In this document: positions 24,870-33,662 of the stretch, piece after piece
Layout of the letters: every line of letters starts with the position of its first letter
How positions within the stretch are numbered: the stretch's first letter is position 1
Assembly (NCBI RefSeq): GCF_007993035.1
Contig: NZ_VOOS01000001.1
Location: 372,001-436,000 of the forward strand
Origin: Vicingus serpentipes
GTDB taxonomy: Bacteria > Bacteroidota > Bacteroidia > Flavobacteriales_E > Vicingaceae
Length of the DNA stretch: 64,000 nt
Direction of reading: 5' to 3'
The notes under the pieces: generated by a model
Seen by the model: the letters and a program-made list of their open reading frames with translations, nothing else
The model's database searches: none
What the model was told of the DNA's origin: nothing
Translations under genes and position numbers: made by a program

Positions 24870-26588
24870 CTTCTCCAATTCGTCCTTAATAAAATCAACC
24901 AACTCTTTTACATAAGCTTGGGTAAAATTAAACTCAATACCTGCAGCTTGGTATATTTCGCCTATCGATTTGGTATAACCTAGTTTTAAGGCTTCAATGT
25001 ATTGGTCAATAGCTTTGGTTGGGTTTTGTTTATAATTACGCCAAACTGCAATTGCTCCTAATTGTGCCATTCCATATTCGATGTAATAAAAAGGTACTTC
25101 GTATAAGTGCAATTGTTTTTGCCATAAGGCTGCCAATGCATTTTCGTTACCTGTCCAATCAATCACATTGCTACCAAATTCTTTCATAATGTTTGTCCAA
25201 GTAGCATAACGCTCCTCAACAGTATGTGTTGGGTTTTCGTACACCCAATGCTGAAATTTATCGATAGAAGCCACCCAAGGCAAGGTTTCTAATGCTTTTT
25301 CTAATTGCTCTTTTTTCGCTCTTTTTAATTCCTCTGGGTTGGTATAGAACTCATCCCAATAATCCATGGTTAGCAATTCCATACTCATTGATGCTAATTC
25401 AGCAACTTCAGATGGAGCATCTTTAAAACCAGTTAATTCTAAATCTCTTGATAAGAACGAATGAACTGCATGTCCACCTTCATGAACCATAGTTACCAAA
25501 TCTCGTTGTGAACCAACCGAATTCATGTAAATAAATGGTACTCCAATTTCATGCAAAGGGTAATTAAAACCACCTGGTGCTTTTCCTTTTTTAGAGTCTA
25601 AATCCACATATTTCATTTGCTTCATTATCTCCAAACAATCGCCAAAAAACGGACGAATTTTATAAAAACATTGAATTGATTTATCTATTAGTTCTTCACC
25701 ACCTTCAAAAGGCTTTAATGGTGCTTTTCCTGTTGGATCAACTGCTGTATCCCATGGTTTAAGCGTATCAACTCCCAACAATTGTTTTTTCTCTTGGTCA
25801 AACATGTTAGTAACTGGAACCACCTCTTTTGCTATTGCATTATGAAAATCGAAACAATCTTGTGGTTTGTAATCAAACCTACCCATTGCAGCAAACATAT
25901 AATCTCTGTAATTAGCAAATCCTGCGTTTTGAGCTACTTTATTTCTCAACTGGATTAATTCAGTGTATAAGGTATTTAATTGCTCCTCATCTTCTAATCT
26001 TCTATTGTTCGATAAATGAAAAACCTCTTCACGAATAGCTCTATCAATATTTTTAAGGTAATTGGCTGCTTGTTGCAAGGTTAATTCTTTGCCATCATAA
26101 TTAATGGTCATTTTAGCCGAAATTGCTCCGTATTTTTGAGCATCAGCTTGTAATTTGGTATTTAACGGAATATTTTCTTCTCTAAATATTTCTATTTGTT
26201 TTTTTATTCCTCTTATATAAATGTGGTATTTCTCTTTGTTTAACTCATCCACATAAGGTGAGTTCACCAATTTTAAATTAAAGTCATTATCATATGGAGC
26301 AACTTTAGGTTCTACCTCAGTAATAAAAAAGTTAAAGCTTTCGGCTAATTGTTCATCAGTTGTGTCAATATTCATTTTGATGTAACGCCAAGCCATATCC
26401 TCTTCTAAAACAGCTTCTAACTCACTTCTATCTTTCAACCATTTTTCTAATTCAGTTACATTATTAATGGTTCTCGTTTTTAAGTCTTCAAAGTAAGGTG
26501 CTATTTTCTCCCATGAATCAATAACTAAATTATCTGGTAAAAAATTTCTCTTGCCTATTGTAGGAATTGTAATTTGTGATGCTTGCAT
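24864..26588 (-). CDS. M3-family oligoendopeptidase (PepF/thimet-like)
   Basis: The 574-residue metallopeptidase has the zinc motif MVHEGGHAVHSF (HEXXH) at about residues 367-378 with the downstream glutamate in APSEVAELASMSMEL. The N-terminal helical half (LEEDMAWRYIKMNIDT) and the GGFNYPLHEIGVPFIYMN stretch are family-typical. There is no signal peptide, so it probably cleaves short peptides in the cytoplasm. Its stop codon overlaps the right end of the DinB repeat structure. A terminator for the next gene lies just upstream of its start. Confidence 0.92.
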   Translation of the reverse strand: MQASQITIPTIGKRNFLPDNLVIDSWEKIAPYFEDLKTRTINNVTELEKWLKDRSELEAVLEEDMAWRYIKMNIDTTDEQLAESFNFFITEVEPKVAPYDNDFNLKLVNSPYVDELNKEKYHIYIRGIKKQIEIFREENIPLNTKLQADAQKYGAISAKMTINYDGKELTLQQAANYLKNIDRAIREEVFHLSNNRRLEDEEQLNTLYTELIQLRNKVAQNAGFANYRDYMFAAMGRFDYKPQDCFDFHNAIAKEVVPVTNMFDQEKKQLLGVDTLKPWDTAVDPTGKAPLKPFEGGEELIDKSIQCFYKIRPFFGDCLEIMKQMKYVDLDSKKGKAPGGFNYPLHEIGVPFIYMNSVGSQRDLVTMVHEGGHAVHSFLSRDLELTGFKDAPSEVAELASMSMELLTMDYWDEFYTNPEELKRAKKEQLEKALETLPWVASIDKFQHWVYENPTHTVEERYATWTNIMKEFGSNVIDWTGNENALAALWQKQLHLYEVPFYYIEYGMAQLGAIAVWRNYKQNPTKAIDQYIEALKLGYTKSIGEIYQAAGIEFNFTQAYVKELVDFIKDELEKI

Positions 26589-26610
26589 ATCTTATTTTTA
26601 ATCAAAAAAA

Positions 26611-26638
26611 ATCCGAAACAAATGTTTCGGATTTTTTT
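26611..26638 (-). terminator. Rho-independent terminator after the DUF5606 gene
   Basis: Nine-base stem ATCCGAAAC (26611-26619) and GTTTCGGAT (26624-26632) with AAAT loop; the flanks are A-rich to the left (T-run on the minus strand) and T-rich to the right, so it may work both ways. Confidence 0.85.
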
Positions 26639-26652
26639 ATATCAATTTGTTT

Positions 26653-27189
26653 TTATCCTTTTTTAACTCCACCTGCTTTTTTAGGTGCAGCTTTTGCCGA
26701 TGCTGTTTTAGTAGCAGGCTTCTTGGCTGTAGTTGTTTTTTTAGCTGCTGCTTTTTTAGCTGGAGCTTTTTTGTCATCCTTTTTTTCAGCTTTCTTCTCT
26801 TCTTTTTCATCTGGTTTTAACAATCCTGCCTTTACTAGCAAGTTAAACCATTGAAACAATTTTTTTAAATCAGAATTATAAACTCTTTCTTGATCAAAAT
26901 CAACTATTCCAGCTAAATAAGTTCTTAACTCTTCTGGCTTTGCCTTATGATCAACTGCTTCTTTACCCTTTGTAAATTCAAACACTTTATTGTAAACTTC
27001 TGCTAAAGGCATGTCTTCAGTTGTAGTGTAAATACTTATATCTTCTAAAGCACTAACTTTATCAGAAGCATATACTGGCAATCTTTTACCTTCACCAACC
27101 GATTCTACAATTAAACCATTTTTTGTTTGAGAAACCACACTATATAGTCCTGGTTTACCTGTAATTGAAATAATAGATTTTAAATTCAT
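26653..27189 (-). CDS. DUF5606-like protein with Lys/Ala-rich tail
   Basis: The 178-residue protein has an N-terminal domain (about 1-130) beginning MNLKSIISITGKPGLYSVV, which I recognise as the Bacteroidota DUF5606 family of unknown function. The domain carries YASDKVSALEDISIYTTTEDMPL. The last 45 residues are a histone-H1-like tail made of KKAPAKKAAAKK-type repeats ending GGVKKG, suggesting nucleic acid or ribosome contact. A similar tail is found on L21 at 33133-33582. It is a single-gene unit with its own -7 (TACATTTG, minus strand 27208-27215) and terminator. Confidence 0.75.
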   Translation of the reverse strand: MNLKSIISITGKPGLYSVVSQTKNGLIVESVGEGKRLPVYASDKVSALEDISIYTTTEDMPLAEVYNKVFEFTKGKEAVDHKAKPEELRTYLAGIVDFDQERVYNSDLKKLFQWFNLLVKAGLLKPDEKEEKKAEKKDDKKAPAKKAAAKKTTTAKKPATKTASAKAAPKKAGGVKKG

Positions 27190-27207
27190 GTTTTATTTTT
27201 AGGAAAA

Positions 27208-27215
27208 CAAATGTA
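27208..27215 (-). promoter_or_regulatory. -7 element for the DUF5606-like gene
   Basis: TACATTTG on the minus strand, 19 bases before the ATG, fits TAnnTTTG. No TTG -33 element is seen at the expected spacing. Confidence 0.4.
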
Positions 27216-27252
27216 ATAAAAATAGGTTTGATATAATCGCTTTTTATATCGC

Positions 27253-28746
27253 TTAATTTATCCAACCATACGCTTTAGGAATAGCATCAATAATATCTGA
27301 AGCGATCATAGCATATTCTGTTAGGTTTTCTTTTGCAACATCACCAGCCAAACCATGCAAATAAACACCTAAAATTGCTGATTCTTTAGGCGAATATCCT
27401 TGCGCAAGAAAGCTAGTTATAATACCGGTAAGCACATCACCACTTCCTGCTGTAGCCATACCTGAATTGCCTGTAGCATTAAAATAAACATAACCATTAG
27501 GCAAAGCAATAGATGTATTTGCTCCTTTTAATACAACAATAACTTGTTGTTTAATTGCAAATTGTTTCTGCAACTCTAATCTTTCTTCATCACAATCCCA
27601 CTTACCAACTAAGCGCTCAAATTCTTTTGGATGCGGTGTTAAAATACTTTCTGATGGTAAAAATGCCAACCAAGTTTTATTTTCAGCTAAAATATTTAAT
27701 GCATCGGCATCAATTACCAAAGGGTAATTTGAGTTTTGAATTAATAACTTAAGCGTATTTTGAGTTTGTTTCTCCAGTCCTAACCCTGGTCCAACACCAA
27801 TTGCACTATACATTGACAAGTCAGGCACATCGGCTATAAAATCATTTTCACCACTAACACTACACATTGCTTCTGGAAGAGCAGTTTGCATTATTTCTAA
27901 TCCTTGAGCTGGCAAATGTACTGTAAGTAAACCCACTCCAGCTCTTAAACATGCTTTTGCAGAAAGAATAGCTGCGCCCATTTTCCCTTTACTACCTCCA
28001 ACCAATAAAGCATGACCAAAAATACCTTTGTGTGAAAATTTGGCTCTTGGCTTAAGCATAGATTTTGCATCAGAAGTTGAAACAATATGATTAGTAACAT
28101 TTAAGCCAAAAATAAAACCTTGATGCAAACCTATTGGCAAAACAATCCATTCTCCAACAAAAAAATAATTTTGAGGAAAAAGCATCGCTAATTTAGGTTG
28201 CTGAAAAGTTAAAGTAATTTTTGCTTTAACAATGTTATCAAAATTGTTTTCACGATTATCTTCAGCAAATAACCCTGAAGGCAAATCAATTGCTATTATT
28301 TCATTTTTATTGATTTGATGAACTATTTCTGCAATAAAACCATCAATTGGTCGGGTTAATCCTGAGCCAAAAATAGCATCAATTACAACTATATTTGGTC
28401 GTAAAACAATTCTAGAGTTATCCTGATTTAAATAGTTAACCTCAACTTTTTCCAATCGCCCTAAATTGGTTTTAAAATCGGAAGAATAGTTATCAGAAAA
28501 CTCAACAACAAAAACAGTTACTTTATAATTAGCTTGTTTTAATAATCGTGCAATTACTAATCCATCACCACCATTATTACCTACTCCACAAAAAATAGAA
28601 AATTCAGTTTCTGAACTGTAGTTTTTAATAATCCAATCAAAGCATTTTGTTGCCGCCCTTTCCATTAAATCAATTGATTCAATTGGTTCATTTGCTATTG
28701 TATAAGCATCGGCTTCTCTAGTTTGTTGTGCAGTTAAAATTTTCAT
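27253..28746 (-). CDS. nnrDE: Bifunctional NAD(P)H-hydrate epimerase/dehydratase
   Basis: The 497-residue protein fuses two repair enzymes. The N-terminal YjeF-type epimerase (about 1-215) has CGVGNNGGDGLVIARLL and AIDLPSGLFAED. The C-terminal ADP-dependent dehydratase (about 225-497) has ALLVGGSKGKMGAAILSAKACLRAG, LTPHPKEF and TAGSGDVLTGIITSFLAQG. Together they repair hydrated NADH and NADPH. It is the last gene of the serS-led run and its ATG overlaps the end of the DUF2752 gene by four bases. Confidence 0.95.
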   Translation of the reverse strand: MKILTAQQTREADAYTIANEPIESIDLMERAATKCFDWIIKNYSSETEFSIFCGVGNNGGDGLVIARLLKQANYKVTVFVVEFSDNYSSDFKTNLGRLEKVEVNYLNQDNSRIVLRPNIVVIDAIFGSGLTRPIDGFIAEIVHQINKNEIIAIDLPSGLFAEDNRENNFDNIVKAKITLTFQQPKLAMLFPQNYFFVGEWIVLPIGLHQGFIFGLNVTNHIVSTSDAKSMLKPRAKFSHKGIFGHALLVGGSKGKMGAAILSAKACLRAGVGLLTVHLPAQGLEIMQTALPEAMCSVSGENDFIADVPDLSMYSAIGVGPGLGLEKQTQNTLKLLIQNSNYPLVIDADALNILAENKTWLAFLPSESILTPHPKEFERLVGKWDCDEERLELQKQFAIKQQVIVVLKGANTSIALPNGYVYFNATGNSGMATAGSGDVLTGIITSFLAQGYSPKESAILGVYLHGLAGDVAKENLTEYAMIASDIIDAIPKAYGWIN

Positions 28747-29036
28747 AAGAATAATTTAATTACATAACTAACAACAACTGTAGCCATGTTAAAGATAAAA
28801 ATATACATTAGCCATTTGGCTCCGTTTTTAAATTTAAAAGCGATATGAAGAATTAAATAAAGAAACATAAAAAGCATTGGCAGCAATGCTGGATAATAAT
28901 AAAAACTATCTGCAAAATTTCCTTTTAGCAAAGCAACAAATGAACGTTGCATCCCACACCCCATACAATCCACATTAAAATACTTTTTGTATGGACAATC
29001 TAATAAGTTATTTTCTAACCAACTAATTAGCCCCAT
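28743..29036 (-). CDS. DUF2752 membrane protein
   Basis: A 97-residue protein with the family core CPYKKYFNVDCMGCGMQRSFVALLKGNF followed by two hydrophobic segments (about 43-65 and 75-95). The cysteines in DCxxCGMxR may bind a metal or be redox-active; function is unknown. It overlaps nnrDE by four bases and the TPR gene by one, so it is cotranscribed. Confidence 0.85.
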   Translation of the reverse strand: MGLISWLENNLLDCPYKKYFNVDCMGCGMQRSFVALLKGNFADSFYYYPALLPMLFMFLYLILHIAFKFKNGAKWLMYIFIFNMATVVVSYVIKLFL

Positions 29037-30892
29037 TAGTTTGCTTCAAATTCTAAATCTTCTTTTTCGGTAGTTGTTTTATCCATTTCTCGATATCGCT
29101 TTCTTGCATCTACTCCATAAATACTGTCTTGAAAATCAAACAACAATCGCTTATATAAGTTTTTTGCTCTTTCTTTCTGATTTAAAATATTGTCGAACAT
29201 CAAGGCCAAATTATAAATCGCATCATCTGCTAAAATATCATAACTATAATCATCAACAATTGCTTCTAAATTTTTAACAGCTGCTTCATAATTTTTTTGT
29301 TCGTAGTTAATTTGAAATTTTTTAAATAAAATATCGTCATTTATAGTGTGTATAGGAAATGTTTCCTGCAATGAATCCAACACTCTAATTGCTTCTTGAT
29401 ACTTATTTTGATAAGCTAACAAATCGGCTTTCGCATAGATTAACAATGGTGCTTCAGTAGTATCTATACCTATGTTATCTGTAATTAAAATTGATAACTG
29501 CATTGCATCGTTTGAAATTAATTTTGATGTTGAAGCTTTTAACACATTTAGTTGTGCTTTTGCCCAAGCAAAATCTCCTGTATAAAAAGATATTCGGGCA
29601 TTTTTAAATTTTGCTCTTTCTCCTAACTCATCATACTTATAAGCTTTTTCTACTTGCGAATATAACAATGAAGCTTCCCAAATTTCACCAGTAAATAAAT
29701 AAACATCAGCTAATTCTATCTTAGCTTCGGCAGCATCATGCGCTTTTAAACCTGGTATTTTTAAAGATTCTTGCAATAGATTTATTGCTTTGTCGGTTTG
29801 ATGCAAATAAAAAGCTTGTAAATGAGCTAAACCTGTCAATAATTTTGATGTTGCTGCTGTTTTTCCTAACTCACTAATGGTAGATAAATAATTACGCTCC
29901 AATCCTAACAAATCTTCTTGAGTGTAATTTTGAGTTTTAATTATTTTATGATTGTAAACATTTACCAATTCCATTTTTGCAGAAATATAATTGTAACTAT
30001 CAGATCCTTTATCTATAACATATTGATATGAGTTAATAGCAGTTTCATAATCACCATTAGAGCTACTCAATTGAGCGAGTGCCATTAATCTATCTCCTTG
30101 TTCTTTAAAACGTTTATCCAACGCTTTAGCTTGAATCATTGCTCCTTTATAATTTTCTTCTTGAATGTAAACCCAAATCAACATTTCTGAGAATACACGT
30201 TTGTCTGGATAACGCTGAATACTTTTTAGCAATGTTGTTTTTAGCATGCTTTTCTTCGAGCCATCATCATCTGGATATAATGCAGTTTGTAAGGCATTTT
30301 GTACGCTTTGTAAATACGATTCTTGATAAGCTAAAACTTCAATATATTCTTCAAGCATAGCCTTAGTATCTCCTTTAAGATTATATAATTGGGCTAATTC
30401 AAAATTAAACGGGTAACTTCCTTTTAACAATTTTCTCCCATGCAAGTATGTTGCTAAAGCAGCATCTAATTCCTGATAACGCATAAAAGCCATTGCCAAT
30501 TCATTAATAACTTGTTGATTTGGAATAAGTTCTTTTATTGATTTATCTATAGTTTGTTTAGCTTCATTTCCTTTACCTGAAACCTTATAAAGATTAGCTA
30601 AATCGGCATTATAAGATGGATCAAATGGATTGTTTTTAAGTTGTCTTTTAACCAACTTTTCACCGTTTTTAAACTCTTCTAACTCAATAAAACAATTGAG
30701 AAGTTTAGTATAGAAAACTTGATTAGGTGTTTTATTGTAAAGCTTTTGATAATAAACTACAGCTTTACTATATTCTTTGTTTGAAAAATATTCATTAGCA
30801 ATTTCTTGATCACTCGAATTTTGAGCATAAACAAACATAGGTGAAACACCAAACAAAATAATGAAACTAAATATGATTAGTCTTTTAACCAT
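29036..30892 (-). CDS. Large secreted TPR protein
   Basis: The 618-residue precursor has a signal peptide (MVKRLIIFSFIILFGVSPMFVYAQ) and TPR-like helices through the whole mature part, with clear units around 30-110, 250-330 and 490-600 (for example YYQKLYNKTPNQVFYTKLL). The N- and C-terminal repeats resemble BamD/YbgF-type TPR arrays, and the middle is more divergent. It probably acts as a periplasmic scaffold. Its stop and start overlap its neighbours by single bases, so it belongs with the upstream lipoprotein and downstream DUF2752 gene. Confidence 0.85.
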   Translation of the reverse strand: MVKRLIIFSFIILFGVSPMFVYAQNSSDQEIANEYFSNKEYSKAVVYYQKLYNKTPNQVFYTKLLNCFIELEEFKNGEKLVKRQLKNNPFDPSYNADLANLYKVSGKGNEAKQTIDKSIKELIPNQQVINELAMAFMRYQELDAALATYLHGRKLLKGSYPFNFELAQLYNLKGDTKAMLEEYIEVLAYQESYLQSVQNALQTALYPDDDGSKKSMLKTTLLKSIQRYPDKRVFSEMLIWVYIQEENYKGAMIQAKALDKRFKEQGDRLMALAQLSSSNGDYETAINSYQYVIDKGSDSYNYISAKMELVNVYNHKIIKTQNYTQEDLLGLERNYLSTISELGKTAATSKLLTGLAHLQAFYLHQTDKAINLLQESLKIPGLKAHDAAEAKIELADVYLFTGEIWEASLLYSQVEKAYKYDELGERAKFKNARISFYTGDFAWAKAQLNVLKASTSKLISNDAMQLSILITDNIGIDTTEAPLLIYAKADLLAYQNKYQEAIRVLDSLQETFPIHTINDDILFKKFQINYEQKNYEAAVKNLEAIVDDYSYDILADDAIYNLALMFDNILNQKERAKNLYKRLLFDFQDSIYGVDARKRYREMDKTTTEKEDLEFEAN

Positions 30893-31431
30893 TAATCAAT
30901 TTTGCTTTTTTCATCAATAAATGTTTTTACTGAATCTATTTTATAAGATTGTTCTTGAATAAATACATTAGCACTATCTGCCTCAGCAAAAGCTAATCTA
31001 ATTTTTTGGTTTAAATTAACGAATATCCTCGCTTCTTCTTTATAAAAAGTGTTAAAATTCTCCTTAGTTAATAATCCGTTCTCTAAATCTATTTTTAATT
31101 TTTCTAGTTGTTGTTGAGAAATTGATAACTCATTTAAAAAATCATGATAATGCTCTTCAACAAAAAATACTTTTCCTCTTTCTTTATAAACCTCTGCTAT
31201 TATTGAAGCAGTGTTCACATCAATAGTATCTATATTATTATGTAAAAATTTTAAATTTTGTTTTATTGTTCTTGATGATTCAAAAATAGATGTGGTATCT
31301 ATTGCTGAAATCGAATCTTTAAATTGTTGTACTTCCATTAATAAATCATTTAACTGTACTTTTTGTTCTGTAGTATTTTGTCTACATGAACTCACAATCA
31401 AAATCAGTATTAATGGAATTACATATTTCAT
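30892..31431 (-). CDS. Putative coiled-coil lipoprotein
   Basis: The 179-residue precursor has a lipoprotein signal (MKYVIPLILILIVSSCRQN) with the lipobox cysteine at 16. The remainder is helical and charged with a coiled-coil look (LLMEVQQFKDSISAIDTT, FLNELSISQQQLEKLKIDLE). No domain is recognised. It starts 7 bases after serS and its stop overlaps the start of the TPR gene in TAATG, so the two secreted proteins may act together. Confidence 0.75.
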   Translation of the reverse strand: MKYVIPLILILIVSSCRQNTTEQKVQLNDLLMEVQQFKDSISAIDTTSIFESSRTIKQNLKFLHNNIDTIDVNTASIIAEVYKERGKVFFVEEHYHDFLNELSISQQQLEKLKIDLENGLLTKENFNTFYKEEARIFVNLNQKIRLAFAEADSANVFIQEQSYKIDSVKTFIDEKSKID

Positions 31432-31438
31432 AAAACGT

Positions 31439-32710
31439 TTAGTTAATCATATCAAAACCTGTATAAGGTATCAAAGCTTTTGGTATTTTAATTCCTTCTG
31501 GTGTTTGGTTGTTTTCTAACAAAGAAGCTAAAATACGAGGCAATGCTAAAGCACTTCCATTTAATGTATGTACTAATTGCGTCTTACCCTCTGCATCTTT
31601 AAATCTACATTTTAATCGGTTTGCCTGAAAGGTTTCAAAATTTGAAATTGAACTCACTTCCAACCATTTTTCTTGAGCTGCAGAATAAACTTCCATATCA
31701 AAAGTTAATGCAGATGTAAACCCTAAATCACCTCCACAAAGTTTAGCAACTCTATAAGGCAATTCTAATTTGTTTAATAAGTTCTTTACATGATTTACCA
31801 TTACATCTAATGTCTCATAAGATTTATCTGGATGTTGAATTTGAACAATCTCTACTTTATCAAACTGATGTAGACGATTTAACCCTCTCACATCTTTTCC
31901 ATAAGAACCAGCCTCTCTTCTAAAACAAGGAGTATAACCTACATTTTTAATTGGCAAATCACTTTCCTTCAACATTACATCTCTGTACAAGTTTGTAATT
32001 GGAACTTCAGCGGTTGGTATCATATACAAATCATCTGCTTGCATATAATACATTTGCCCTTCTTTATCTGGTAGCTGTCCTGTACCATACCCAGATGCTT
32101 CATTTATCATTAATGGAGGTATAATTTCTTCGTATCCATTCTCAACAGCTTGATCAATAAAAAAGCTGATTAAAGCTCGTTGTAATCTTGCTCCTTTACC
32201 TTTATAAACTGGGAAACCAGCACCAGTAATTTTCACACCTAATTCAAAATCAATTAAATCATATTGCTTAGCTAATTCCCAATGAGGAACAGCTTTATCA
32301 TGCAAAACAGGAACTTCTCCTTCATTAAATACAATTTCATTATCAGCATCAGACTTGCCAGCTGGCACAATATCATTAGGCACATTAGGCACTTGATAAA
32401 GTAATTGCAATAACTCGTCGTTAATTAAATTTTGATCTTCTTTTAACTTATTTGATTGCTCCTTTAATTCGGTAGTTTTTGTTTTCAATTCATTTGCTTC
32501 AGCTGCTTTACCCGACTTAAATAAATCACCAATTTGTTTAGCTAATTGATTACTTTCAGCTAATAATGCATCAAGCTCATGTTGTGTTTTTTTTCTATTA
32601 TCATCTAATTCAATAATCTGTGAAATTATTGTTTCCGCTTCAAAATTTCTCTTTTTAAGTCGCTCAATAATAAGCGCTTTATTATCTCTAATATAACTGG
32701 TTTGTAACAT
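31439..32710 (-). CDS. serS: Seryl-tRNA synthetase
   Basis: The 423-residue class II synthetase has the N-terminal tRNA-binding coiled coil (about 30-110), motif 2 FRREAGSYGKDVRGLNRLHQF and motif 3 LNGSALALPRILASLLENNQ. It charges tRNA-Ser and tRNA-Sec. Upstream, TAAATTTG on the minus strand at 32736-32743 fits a -7 element, with a TTG at 32766-32768. Five genes follow on the same strand with almost no gaps, so serS probably leads the operon. Confidence 0.97.
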   Translation of the reverse strand: MLQTSYIRDNKALIIERLKKRNFEAETIISQIIELDDNRKKTQHELDALLAESNQLAKQIGDLFKSGKAAEANELKTKTTELKEQSNKLKEDQNLINDELLQLLYQVPNVPNDIVPAGKSDADNEIVFNEGEVPVLHDKAVPHWELAKQYDLIDFELGVKITGAGFPVYKGKGARLQRALISFFIDQAVENGYEEIIPPLMINEASGYGTGQLPDKEGQMYYMQADDLYMIPTAEVPITNLYRDVMLKESDLPIKNVGYTPCFRREAGSYGKDVRGLNRLHQFDKVEIVQIQHPDKSYETLDVMVNHVKNLLNKLELPYRVAKLCGGDLGFTSALTFDMEVYSAAQEKWLEVSSISNFETFQANRLKCRFKDAEGKTQLVHTLNGSALALPRILASLLENNQTPEGIKIPKALIPYTGFDMIN

Positions 32711-32770
32711 TGTATTATGCTATTAAATATATAAACAAATTTAGTAAAACTAAGGCTGATATAAACAAAA

Positions 32771-32807
32771 AAACTCCTGTATCTATAGTTTATAGATACA
32801 GGAGTTT
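32771..32807 (-). terminator. Strong terminator of the rplU-rpmA operon
   Basis: A perfect 17-base stem (32771-32787 with 32791-32807) closes on a three-base loop; on the minus strand it is followed by six T. It starts 20 bases after the rpmA stop. Confidence 0.92.
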
Positions 32808-32826
32808 CAACAATTTTGTATATAAA

Positions 32827-33090
32827 CTAAGCTTCAGTAAAAGGTTCTACCGAAACAAAGGATTTATTGTCTTTCTTTTTTCTAAAAGATACAACTCCAT
32901 CAACTAATGCATATAAAGTATGGTCTTTACCAACTCCTACATTTACACCAGGATTGTGCTTAGTACCTCTTTGACGAACAATAATATTACCTGCTATTGC
33001 AGCTTGACCACCAAATATTTTAACGCCTAAACGTTTACTATGTGATTCTCTACCATTTTTCGAACTACCTGCTCCTTTCTTATGTGCCAT
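32827..33090 (-). CDS. rpmA: 50S ribosomal protein L27
   Basis: The 87-residue protein starts [20 protein letters not shown] and continues with [23 protein letters not shown], both diagnostic of L27. The N-terminus reaches the peptidyl transferase centre. There is no cleavable N-terminal extension of the Firmicutes type. It follows rplU by 42 bases and precedes a strong terminator. Confidence 0.98.
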   Translation of the reverse strand: MAHKKGAGSSKNGRESHSKRLGVKIFGGQAAIAGNIIVRQRGTKHNPGVNVGVGKDHTLYALVDGVVSFRKKKDNKSFVSVEPFTEA

Positions 33091-33132
33091 GATTCTATTT
33101 TTTTATGTTATAACCCTAAAGTTAAAACTTAA

Positions 33133-33582
33133 TTAATCTTCTTTTTTAGTTTCTTTTTTTGGTGCAGCTTTTTTAGCAGCTGGCTTTTTTGCTGGAGCTT
33201 TTTTCTCAGCTGCCTCTGCTTTTGGTGCATCTTTTACTTCTGCTTTAGGTTCAGCTTTTTTAGCAGCTCCTTTTTCAGAAATACCTTCAATTTGGATTTT
33301 AGTAAAAGCTTGACGGTGTCCGTTTTTTACTTTATATCCTTTTCTTCTTTTCTTTTTAAAGATGGTTACTTTGTCACCTTTAAGGTGTTCTAGGATCTTT
33401 GCAGATACACTAGCACCTGCTACAGCTGGGGCGCCAACATTAACTTTTCCTGCATTATCAATTAAAAGAACGTTATCAAAAGATACTTTCGCACCTTCTT
33501 TTCCTTCTAATCGATGTACAAAAAGTTGTTGATCTTTTTCTACTTTAAACTGCTGCCCTGCTATTTCAACGATTGCGTACAT
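33133..33582 (-). CDS. rplU: 50S ribosomal protein L21 with extended tail
   Basis: Residues 1-103 are a complete L21 ([35 protein letters not shown] with the family end at FTKIQIEGI). A further 45 residues form a low-complexity tail of Lys, Ala, Pro and Glu ([20 protein letters not shown]). Such tails occur on Bacteroidota L21, but their function is unknown. It leads the rplU-rpmA operon; the promoter is at 33611-33642. Confidence 0.97.
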   Translation of the reverse strand: MYAIVEIAGQQFKVEKDQQLFVHRLEGKEGAKVSFDNVLLIDNAGKVNVGAPAVAGASVSAKILEHLKGDKVTIFKKKRRKGYKVKNGHRQAFTKIQIEGISEKGAAKKAEPKAEVKDAPKAEAAEKKAPAKKPAAKKAAPKKETKKED

Positions 33583-33610
33583 GTTTATTAATTTAAATTT
33601 TTAACGGCTG

Positions 33611-33642
33611 CAAACTTACACTTTTTTTTTATAAGATTACAA
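33611..33642 (-). promoter_or_regulatory. rplU-rpmA promoter
   Basis: On the minus strand TTG (33640-33642) and TAAGTTTG (33611-33618) are 21 bases apart, close to the Bacteroidota consensus TTG-N19-TAnnTTTG, with the -7 about 28 bases before the ATG. Confidence 0.6.
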
Positions 33643-33662
33643 TCTTGTTCTATTATTTGTTT

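Noticed and set aside
24750-24983. Plus-strand 77-residue ORF after the DinB gene
   Set aside because: It overlaps DinB codons, the repeat structure and the antisense of the M3 peptidase; no domain or signal.
26576-26854. Plus-strand 92-residue ORF with Ala-rich hydrophobic sequence
   Set aside because: It is the antisense of the Lys/Ala-rich tail of the DUF5606-like gene and covers its terminator.
31432-31447. AAAACGTTTAGTTAA between serS and the lipoprotein gene as a fourth module boundary
   Set aside because: It lacks the partner sequences and no accessory gene is present; the genes are in a tight operon.
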